Shown: in pieces, positions 15,058 through 20,811 of the stretch
Position numbering within the stretch: the first letter of the stretch is position 1
Layout of the letters: each line of letters begins with the position of its first letter
DNA from: JBEKCD01 sp050015055
GTDB taxonomy: Archaea > Thermoproteota > Bathyarchaeia > Bathyarchaeales > Bathycorpusculaceae
Direction: 5' to 3'
NCBI GenBank assembly: GCA_050015055.1
Contig: JBEKCD010000019.1
Coordinates: 1 to 20,811 of the forward strand
DNA: 20,811 nt
Translations under genes and position numbers: made by a program
The notes under the pieces: model-generated
Databases searched by the model: none
Told to the model about the DNA's origin: nothing
What the model saw: the letters and a program-made list of their open reading frames with translations, nothing else

Positions 15058-15092
15058 AGAGTAGCGGGTTAGTAAAACAGCAGTTCTTGGGT

Positions 15093-16343
15093 CTAGTTTC
15101 CTTCTTGAGCGAGTGCGCCATATACTTCTAACGTCTGATCAGCGACTTTTTTCCACGTGAAATAGTCCAGAACCCGTTTTCGGCCGTTTTGGCCCCAGAG
15201 CCTTGCCCTTTTTGGGTCTCTAAGCACTTCTTTGATTCCCCATGCTATGTCCGCGGGGTCCTCCCCGTTAACGTGGACTCCGTTTTGATCTGGGCCTGAG
15301 TTGATGACCTGTTCGCGGAAGCCGACCACTCCTCGAGCGCCGACGACAACGGGTTTTGCCAGGGACATTGCTTCCAAGCTTACTATACCGAAGGGTTCGT
15401 AGACTGAGGGGAATACGCACACGTCTGACGCGGCATAGTACAATATCCTCTCATCTTCTGGGACGAAGTCAAAACGGTAGACGACGTGGTCTTTGATTCC
15501 AAGCCTGTTCGACGTTTCGATGATGTCACTCTGCTCTTCACCCTTGCCCAGAATCACCAGTTTCGTCTTTGGAAACTCCTCGAAAACCATGGGCATTGCT
15601 TGAACGAGGTTCTTCACGCTTTTCACCCACGTCAGCCTTCCGAGAAAAAGAACCATGTTCCAGTCCGCCGGGATTCCGCACTCTTGCCTGAACTGCTGCA
15701 CATCTTCATTTCTGCACTCCTTCGGATCATAGTGGTCAGGGTCCACGCCGTTCCACACTACACTTATCTTTGACTGAGCCCAGCCATGTCTTGTCAAATC
15801 GTCCTGCATCGCATTACTTACCGTTATTATTCTGTCTGCATTCTGAGCCGCTGCCTCCTCAAGATGCGAAACAACCTCTGAGCCATGTCCCCCGCTCCTG
15901 CCCCACTCAGTACTGTGAACGTGGAAAACCACAGGTATCTTGGTCTCATTCTTCGTTATCAACCCTGAAACACAGCTCAGCCAGTCGTGAACGCACACCA
16001 CATCGAAGTGATAGCCCTTCTTCCTCACAAGCTCGTTCAAGAACTTCGTCGAGCTCAGAATGTTGTAGAGGAATATGTCGTTGAAAAACCGGATGTTAGT
16101 CCCCCACCTTTTCAAATCGTCCACCACGAACATCGGAAAAACATTACTTGCATCCGCAATCAACGGCCGCTGGACATCCACGCCCTCCAGAACCTCAGTT
16201 GTCTTCAAGTCACCCGAATTAAGCGTGAAGACCGAGACGTCGTGTCCAAGCTGAACATACTCACGCGTTATGTACTGAGCATATGTCCCAAGACCGCCAA
16301 CGAGCTTGGGCGGATACTCCCACACGAAGAAGCCGATTCTCAA
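15093..16343 (-). CDS. GT4-type glycosyltransferase / glycogen synthase-like
   Basis: A 416-aa GT-B fold enzyme. The N-terminus IGFFVWEYPPKLVGGLGTYAQYITREYVQLGHDV has the acceptor-side GGLGTYA loop, and the C-terminal half carries FLGRLTWVKSVKNLV, then EPFGIVSLEAMSLAKPVV, the retaining E-x7-E motif. The GGLGTY opening plus this spacing resembles archaeal ADP/UDP-glucose glycogen synthase-like proteins (GT4/GT5 border), but sugar and acceptor cannot be read. It has no signal peptide. The start is TTG 16343, with GGGTGG (16351-16356) seven bases upstream. It is divergent from the R15P isomerase gene over about 165 bases that hold both promoters, and is probably monocistronic. Confidence 0.87.
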   Translation of the reverse strand: MRIGFFVWEYPPKLVGGLGTYAQYITREYVQLGHDVSVFTLNSGDLKTTEVLEGVDVQRPLIADASNVFPMFVVDDLKRWGTNIRFFNDIFLYNILSSTKFLNELVRKKGYHFDVVCVHDWLSCVSGLITKNETKIPVVFHVHSTEWGRSGGHGSEVVSHLEEAAAQNADRIITVSNAMQDDLTRHGWAQSKISVVWNGVDPDHYDPKECRNEDVQQFRQECGIPADWNMVLFLGRLTWVKSVKNLVQAMPMVFEEFPKTKLVILGKGEEQSDIIETSNRLGIKDHVVYRFDFVPEDERILYYAASDVCVFPSVYEPFGIVSLEAMSLAKPVVVGARGVVGFREQVINSGPDQNGVHVNGEDPADIAWGIKEVLRDPKRARLWGQNGRKRVLDYFTWKKVADQTLEVYGALAQEGN

Positions 16344-16452
16344 GCCACAACCACCCTGAAGTCCCTTTACAATAGTTTCGCAAGGGGAGTTATGTTTTTC
16401 TGTTCACGAGAGCCAACAAGAGCTGGACCTTGTCGCGAGCCAAAGAGGCTGC

Positions 16453-16468
16453 CACCGAAAGTTTATAG
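16453..16468 (+). promoter_or_regulatory. BRE/TATA promoter of the R15P isomerase gene
   Basis: CACCGAAA followed by GTTTATAG (16461-16468). The arrangement is very like the lyase promoter at 135-150 (CCGAAAG then a TATA box). The predicted transcription start is near 16490, leaving a leader of about 12-20 bases with AGGTGA (16500-16505). Confidence 0.55.
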
Positions 16469-16510
16469 TGTGTTCAACAAGTAAGATTGTGATTTGTTTA
16501 GGTGAAAGCG

Positions 16511-17431
16511 TTGCAGGACCCAGTGTGGATTGCGGCTGAGAAAATAAGAAAGCTTGAGGTCCAAGGAGCAAGGAACGTCGCCATAGCTGCGATAACTGCG
16601 ACACAGACACAGGCAAACCAGACAAGAGCCAAAACTAAAAATGAATTTCTGAAAGAACTCCTGAAGACCAAGGAGACTCTTTTCGCTTCAAGAGAAACTG
16701 AACCGCTGATGAGGAACGCTATCCGATTAATCATAAATCAAGTAGAAAAGAGCACCGAGAAAAGCGTCAAAAAGCTAAGCGAGACAGTTTCGATGGCCTC
16801 GCAACAGTTTCTGAAAGATCTCGAAAACTCGAAGGAAAGAATTGCCGAAATGGGAGCCCGAAGGATCAGGAACAACTCCACGATACTGACCCACTGCCAC
16901 TCTTCCACGGTCACTCATCTCCTGAGGAAAGCTAGGCATGATGGGAAAGTCTTCGAAGTCATCTGCACCGAAACCAGACCTGTCTTTCAAGGAAAGATCA
17001 CGGCAAAAGAAATGTTAGACCTAAGCGTTAGAACAACGTTCATCGTTGATTCAGCCGCAAGGTTCTTCATGAACCAGGTTGACATGGTAGTCGTCGGAGC
17101 GGACGCGATAACTTCTGAAGGAAACGTGATAAACAAAATTGGAACAAGCATGATAGCGCTCGTGGCTCAAGAGGCGAGGACCCCGTTCTACGTGGTTTCA
17201 GAACTCTTGAAATTCGACCCGGCAACAATGTACGGAGACTACGAGAAGATAGAGGAAAGAGACCCACGTGAGATTTGGAAGGACGCCCCGAAAGACCTGA
17301 CCGTTAGGAACCCGGCCTTTGACGTGACGCGGAGAGACTTCATTCACGGCATAATATGCGAAGAGGGAATAATATCCCCGCACTCGATAACAGAGGTAAT
17401 GCACAGGAAATATCCATGGGTTTTCAAGTGA
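16511..17431 (+). CDS. Ribose-1,5-bisphosphate isomerase (eIF2B-like)
   Basis: Converts ribose 1,5-bisphosphate to ribulose 1,5-bisphosphate, the second step of the archaeal AMP pathway, and feeds RuBisCO. About 306 aa, matching the Thermococcus enzyme in length and along the sequence. The catalytic Cys is C129 in LTHCHSST and the Asp is D198 in VGADAI; VDSAARFFM, NKIGTSMIAL and NPAFDVT are also conserved. These residues separate it from methylthioribose-1-phosphate isomerase and from eIF2B subunits only in context, but the next gene is RuBisCO III. I prefer the TTG at 16511 because a complete AGGTGA lies five bases upstream; the GTG at 16502 inside that motif is the alternative. The gene ends seven bases from the RuBisCO stop on the other strand, so the two transcripts likely overlap. 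AMP phosphorylase is not in the window. Confidence 0.92.
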   Translation: MQDPVWIAAEKIRKLEVQGARNVAIAAITATQTQANQTRAKTKNEFLKELLKTKETLFASRETEPLMRNAIRLIINQVEKSTEKSVKKLSETVSMASQQFLKDLENSKERIAEMGARRIRNNSTILTHCHSSTVTHLLRKARHDGKVFEVICTETRPVFQGKITAKEMLDLSVRTTFIVDSAARFFMNQVDMVVVGADAITSEGNVINKIGTSMIALVAQEARTPFYVVSELLKFDPATMYGDYEKIEERDPREIWKDAPKDLTVRNPAFDVTRRDFIHGIICEEGIISPHSITEVMHRKYPWVFK

Positions 17432-17438
17432 AGAGGCA

Positions 17439-18668
17439 CTAGACGGTGTGTCCCCATGTTTCCAGGGCTCCTTCCAATTCCTTGTGTTTCATAGCGTACG
17501 TGCCCAGTGAAACACCGCGCATTGCTGCATCGACCGCTTGTCGCATGGCCATGGCTCCCGCAGTCGTTCCGTTGGGATGGCCGTGGATGCCTCCTCCAGC
17601 CTGGATCACAAGATCCTTTCCGAAGAACTTGACAAGTGCGGGAACAAGTCCTGGGTGCAGTCCTCCTGAGGCGACGGGCAACACTGGTTTAAGTCCGCCC
17701 ATTTCCATGGTCAACGCATCCCTGTTCTCTGCCACTTCTTCCGCCGTTTCAAACATTTTCCCAACAACCGTCCCCACGTGAAGCTGATCCACGCCCACCA
17801 TTCTTGAGACTTCCGCCACTACGCGCATTGCAATTCCATGCTTGGGATCCTTGGTGAACGCCGCGTGGCCGGCCCTGTGGGCATGAATTATAAGGTTAAA
17901 GCATCTATTTCGAAGCGTTTGCAACGCAGCGAAACCACAGGTTAAGATGTCTATCATCACGTATTCTCCCCCATGATTCACAACGGCCTCTGCCCTTCTC
18001 AACATTTCATCCGTTTCGGCCGTGATGTTGACCATGTAGACCTTCTTTTCCCCAGTTTCACCTTCAGCGCGATCTCTGCTCTCCAAGGTCTTGATTAGGC
18101 GATCTTCAAAAGGATTGAACTTCTGACTGCCGAGATTCTCATCATCCTTGACGATGTCACAACCTCCGGCCCAAGCATCATAAGCGACCTTCGCATGATC
18201 CACCGTTTTGAGCCCAAGCTTAGGCTTGATTATCGTGCCCACGAGCGGCCTATCATAAACTTCCATCAGCTTCCGTATTCCTTCAACACCGTATTTCGGG
18301 CCTTCGAAGCTTCGGATGAGCTTCCGCGGAAAAAGGATATCGTTGAGTCTTAGGTTTTTCAAGGCCCTCAACCCGAAAACGTTCCCCGCGACACTGCTCA
18401 GTATGTTGGGCATGCTTCCTGGCTCGAAGAGTTGCAGTGGATACGCTATTCTCACATCGTTCCCTTCTATGCTGAAAACGTGAGCCGCGAGCTTGAGGAC
18501 GTAAGGTTTCACTGTTGAGAGCTCTGTCCACGTCCCTACTGAGCTCTCTGCAGCAACGCCTCCTGCCGCTTCCTCAATATCAATGCCAGCCGGCTCAACG
18601 CGAAAACTGCAAATAAGGTCTGTTTCTTTCGGTTCGTATTTCAAATCAACGAAATCCCTGTACCTCAC
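17439..18668 (-). CDS. rbcL: RuBisCO form III large subunit
   Basis: Carboxylates ribulose 1,5-bisphosphate to two 3-phosphoglycerates. About 409 aa, close to Methanocaldococcus form III over most of its length (KPKLGLKTVDHAKVAYDAW). Numbered from GTG 18668, KPK is 148-150, the carbamylated lysine K174 with D176/E177 lies in GGCDIVKDDENL, H262/R265 in HAHRAGHAAF, H297 in QLHVG, loop-6 lysine K304 in TVVGKM, and S334 in ASGGLHPG. Two positions are unusual: loop 6 reads GKMFE, with Phe where GK(L/M)EG has Glu, and HAHRAG has Gly where Met is usual. The GTG at 18668 has GGAAGGT eight bases upstream and lies downstream of the likely TATA box (18707-18716); the GTG at 18701 would lie upstream of the predicted transcription start and adds 11 residues. 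No small subunit, as expected for form III. Confidence 0.95.
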   Translation of the reverse strand: MRYRDFVDLKYEPKETDLICSFRVEPAGIDIEEAAGGVAAESSVGTWTELSTVKPYVLKLAAHVFSIEGNDVRIAYPLQLFEPGSMPNILSSVAGNVFGLRALKNLRLNDILFPRKLIRSFEGPKYGVEGIRKLMEVYDRPLVGTIIKPKLGLKTVDHAKVAYDAWAGGCDIVKDDENLGSQKFNPFEDRLIKTLESRDRAEGETGEKKVYMVNITAETDEMLRRAEAVVNHGGEYVMIDILTCGFAALQTLRNRCFNLIIHAHRAGHAAFTKDPKHGIAMRVVAEVSRMVGVDQLHVGTVVGKMFETAEEVAENRDALTMEMGGLKPVLPVASGGLHPGLVPALVKFFGKDLVIQAGGGIHGHPNGTTAGAMAMRQAVDAAMRGVSLGTYAMKHKELEGALETWGHTV

Positions 18669-18706
18669 TCTATCTGACCTTCCTTGTTCTGTGAATGTCA
18701 CCTGTT

Positions 18707-18716
18707 CCTTAAAACC
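18707..18716 (-). promoter_or_regulatory. TATA-like box of the RuBisCO gene
   Basis: GGTTTTAAGG on the minus strand. A start about 25 bases downstream falls near 18684, between the two candidate GTG starts, which favours translation from 18668. The rest of 18717-18846 shows nothing further. Confidence 0.35.
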
Positions 18717-18846
18717 TTTGATAGCCTGCAGCTAGAACTTCGCCGGCGCCAAATCCTGCGTAAGCTTGGTTCCTGCTTTTAGGAGTCTAGCTCGCGCAAC
18801 ATGTATATCGTTTTGGCCTCAAAGAGCACCTCAAGCAGTGCACGAA

Positions 18847-19695
18847 CTAATCGGGGGTCAAGCCGAGCAGTTCCACTGTCTTGTCCCATAATTGCTTCTG
18901 CAGGTGCTGATCGTGTGATATAGGGGCGGTTGTGGTTTCATGCATTTTTTCGAAGCATTTGCCCGTTACGCCTTTGACTTCGTCTGAAGATGCTAAGTAG
19001 ACGGAAGTTTCAGCTCCCTTCTTCGCGTTAATTTGCATCGGACGGACCATCTTGAAGAGTATGGCCGAACGGAGACTTCCGCTGCTTCTTCCAAGATTGG
19101 TGGCCACAAAGCCTGGTTCAAGCGCGTTTACCATGACTCCCGTGCCCTCAAGCCGTCTGGCAAGCTCATAAGTGAACATTAACACCATCAATTTCGCGTT
19201 AGCATACACCTTCATTCCTTTAAAACTCTTTTCACTCTGCAAATCGTCGAAACTTATTTTGCCTGATCCGTGAAGCCCAGAAGTCACGTTGATTACTCTG
19301 GATGGAGCACTCGATTTCAACAAATCCATGAGTTGATGTGTGAGGAAAAACGGTCCAAGATAATCCACAGCCAGTGTCCGCTCAAAACCCTCCACGGTGA
19401 TCTCCCGCTTGTTGAAGACAGCTCCGGCATTGTTTATGAGCACGTCCAGTCTGTCGTACTTTTGCCTAAATGACTCTGCGAAATGCCGTATTGAACCCAA
19501 CGATGACACGTCGCATATCATCAGATCAACGGTATTGCTTCCGCTCTGGCTGAGTATTTCAAATCTCGCTTTTTCTCCCCATTCTGGGTTACGTACGACC
19601 ATAATGACCCATGCGCCCATTTTTGCCAAAGCCAGAGTTGTTTCCTTTCCAATCCCAGAGTTGCTGCCTGTAACAACGCAGACCTTGTCTTTCAT
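18847..19695 (-). CDS. Short-chain dehydrogenase/reductase (retinol-dehydrogenase-like)
   Basis: A 282-aa classical-type SDR. Cofactor motif TGSNSGIG is at residues 10-17, NNAG near 88-91, and the catalytic S139 and Y164/K168 (YANAK) are intact. The Arg after the second beta strand (VVRNPEW) favours NADP(H). One deviation: the tetrad Asn, normally in VNYLGPF, is Asp111 (VDYLGPF), which may alter proton relay. The ending PISHDQHLQKQLWDKTVELLGL matches the retinol-dehydrogenase-like (WWOX/RDH11-type) SDR subgroup in bacteria and archaea. The substrate is unknown; an alcohol or carbonyl of lipid type is usual for this subgroup. The ATG at 19695 has GGTGA (19706-19710) ten bases upstream; a TTG at 19704 is less likely. 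It stands alone, with the RuBisCO gene 178 bases downstream on the same strand. Confidence 0.9.
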   Translation of the reverse strand: MKDKVCVVTGSNSGIGKETTLALAKMGAWVIMVVRNPEWGEKARFEILSQSGSNTVDLMICDVSSLGSIRHFAESFRQKYDRLDVLINNAGAVFNKREITVEGFERTLAVDYLGPFFLTHQLMDLLKSSAPSRVINVTSGLHGSGKISFDDLQSEKSFKGMKVYANAKLMVLMFTYELARRLEGTGVMVNALEPGFVATNLGRSSGSLRSAILFKMVRPMQINAKKGAETSVYLASSDEVKGVTGKCFEKMHETTTAPISHDQHLQKQLWDKTVELLGLTPD

Positions 19696-19869
19696 TTCGT
19701 TCAATTCACCATCACACCTGACGCACGAAAATCAACTGTGTGTGAAGATGGATTAACAAACGTCTCTCAAATACCTATACCTTCAGCGCACATGGTTCGA
19801 GTGCCAGAACGATAATCAGCCATCACGCTAGTCGATTTGAGACCACAAGCAACGCGGGCGAACAAAGCC

Positions 19870-20619
19870 TCAACCACGTTTGGTACGACGAGGCGTTTTT
19901 CTTCCAGTAAGCAGTTTTGTCCTGGTTTCTCTCAAAACGATTTTCGGGAGCGTATCTCCGTTTTCCTTCAAGTACGATTCCACTCTCTGTCTGTTGTGTT
20001 TGATCAGATCTCTCAGCAGCCATGAAACAGCTTTTGTGATCAAGATGTCTCGATGATTCTTCAGTTTGTTGATGTTCGTGAAAGCCAAATTTTCCAATCT
20101 TGCGTCCTCTGAGTCTCTGACTGGTTTCGTGAGCAGAACTAGACTAGCACGTTTCTTGTTGACATTATCACTTGAGGCCAGTTTGGTCAGAAGACCTTTC
20201 CATTCTTTCCAGTTGGCCAAGACTTCAGATGCAGGGAATTTCGACTGACATAGGGAGTCAACTTCAGCCCAACCGTGCGCGTTGTTCAGCCACACGTCAA
20301 GGTATCTTGGCTCAACAGTTTTCCTCAGCTTTGGCAACGAACCTAGCAACTCGCCTGCGGCAGAAATCTCGTTGACAGATTCTCCCTGACATAAAGAATT
20401 CAGCAATTCGATGTATTCAGCTTCAGTGAGGCTCGGATGTTTCCTAATTCAATTCCTGATGATTGCCCTCTGCTTATCGGCCCCCATCACGTAGCAGGTC
20501 TTGTCTGTTCCAATGTAGCGTTCAAGTCTCTCTTTCTGAGATTGTGACAATTGGTTGGCATGTGCCTTGACCTCGGAAATGAGTTCCAAATGATATGCGT
20601 TGACTATTCTTCGACTCAT
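19870..20619 (-). pseudogene. AlkD-like DNA alkylation repair protein, interrupted by in-frame TGA
   Basis: HEAT-repeat-like DNA alkylation repair family (AlkC/AlkD type), which excises or recognises alkylated bases. An ATG at 20619, with GGTGAGG four bases upstream (20624-20630), begins MSRRIVNAYHLELIS and runs 56 codons to RAIIRN. TGA (20449-20451) interrupts, and the same frame continues IRKHPSLTEAEYIELLNSL to a TGA at 19870. The joined protein, 249 codons, has normal length and order: YIGTDK-type N-terminus, the helical repeats, WAEVDSLC, and a basic tail (KTPRRTKRG). The stop stands where RNWIRKHP, i.e. Trp (TGG), is expected. Other genes here end in TGA, so reassignment is unlikely. A nonsense mutation or sequence error are the simplest explanations. 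The TTG restart at 20406 would lose the first quarter. Its upstream side lies about 80 bases from a transposon end. Confidence 0.72.
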
Positions 20620-20703
20620 GCAACCTCACCCCACGCAATAGTTCCACATACTCGTCGTCGCGCGCTGTATACTATTCTTAGGTTAATAGGTAAAAGTAGT
20701 TTC

Positions 20704-20723
20704 CCCCGGAGCAAGCTCCGGGG
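20704..20723. repeat. Hairpin near the 3' end of an IS200/IS605 element
   Basis: CCCCGGAGC (20704-20712) and GCTCCGGGG (20715-20723) form a perfect 9-bp stem around AA, a few bases after the transposase stop. IS200/IS605 elements carry subterminal hairpins that the Y1 transposase recognises, so this is probably the right-end hairpin. The element boundary should lie just to its left, between about 20685 and 20703. Confidence 0.6.
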
Positions 20724-20725
20724 CT

Positions 20726-20811
20726 CTACGGTAGGGCTTCTTGTTGTTCTTCTCGTATGTACTGTCTGACGGCGTCAAGGTTTAGCCCGCCTACTGTGTT
20801 AACGCAGTATC
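20726..20811 (-). mobile_element. tnpA: IS200/IS605 TnpA (Y1 transposase), C-terminal part only
   Basis: The frame entering from the right edge ends YCVNTVGGLNLDAVRQYIREEQ and then QEALP-stop (TAG at 20726-20728). This is the typical C-terminus of IS200-type single-strand Y1 transposases, where (Y/F)xVxTVG is followed by a helix. The catalytic Tyr and HUH motifs lie outside the window, so it cannot be told whether the element is intact. It points away from the AlkD-like gene's start, which lies about 107 bases to the left. Confidence 0.72.

Noticed and set aside
19785..19815. tRNA-like GGTTCGAGTGCC
   Set aside because: It resembles a T-loop, but the stem does not close with a seven-base loop and no D or anticodon arm is found upstream.
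20449..20451. TGA read as Trp or selenocysteine
   Set aside because: TGA ends polymerase IV, R15P isomerase, JAMM, GNAT and other genes at normal lengths, and the expected residue is Trp, not Cys.
1..20811. CRISPR array, defence island or prophage
   Set aside because: There are no regularly spaced repeats and no cas, restriction, toxin or phage genes; the genes are mostly standalone metabolic ones.

Overview
The window looks like a chromosomal segment of an anaerobic archaeon. It carries a RuBisCO of the archaeal form III type, a ribose-1,5-bisphosphate isomerase, a Dbh/Dpo4-like Y-family polymerase with a candidate PCNA-binding tail, a JAMM protease and a split-type lipoate ligase. Promoters look like BRE/TATA boxes 25-45 bases before the start, with GGTGA-like ribosome binding sites and many TTG or GTG starts. 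The gene mix (RuBisCO III, aromatic amino-acid lyase, acyl-CoA enzymes, many standalone metabolic genes) would suit a Bathyarchaeia-like lineage. That placement is inference; no rRNA or marker gene here proves it.

Layout. 1-5.4 kb: a possible gene fragment at the left edge (-), a tyrosine phenol-lyase/tryptophanase-family enzyme (+), adenylate kinase (-), a DUF2284-like metal-binding protein (+), and a tight enoyl-CoA hydratase/3-hydroxyacyl-CoA dehydrogenase pair (-). 5.4-7.4 kb: universal stress protein, SAM methyltransferase, then a ParB-like gene interrupted by an in-frame TAG (all -). 7.6-9.6 kb: cysteinyl-tRNA synthetase and a small HExxH protein (+). 9.7-11.3 kb: lipoate-protein ligase and a HAD phosphatase (-). 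11.4-15.1 kb: JAMM protease, double-GNAT protein, DNA polymerase IV and a cytosolic sulfite-oxidase-fold protein (+). 15.1-19.7 kb: a GT4 glycosyltransferase (-), R15P isomerase (+), RuBisCO III (-) and a short-chain dehydrogenase (-). 19.8-20.8 kb: an AlkD-like gene interrupted by an in-frame TGA (-), then the 3' end of an IS200/IS605-type transposase (-) running off the window.

How genes work together. R15P isomerase and RuBisCO III are consecutive steps of the archaeal AMP (nucleoside) pathway: AMP gives ribose 1,5-bisphosphate, then ribulose 1,5-bisphosphate, then 2 x 3-phosphoglycerate. Their genes lie tail to tail, 7 bases apart; AMP phosphorylase is not in the window. The hydratase/dehydrogenase pair catalyses two consecutive steps of acyl-CoA metabolism. 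Most other genes look like independent units with their own promoters.

The most notable observations are two otherwise well-preserved genes each broken by a single in-frame stop (TAG where Tyr, TGA where Trp is expected), a HAD gene whose conserved N-terminus has no ATG/GTG/TTG start, two perfect palindromes sitting on translation or transcription starts (tyrosine phenol-lyase-like and JAMM genes), and active-site substitutions in the lyase, RuBisCO and short-chain dehydrogenase. I see no CRISPR array, rRNA, tRNA or recognisable defence system.
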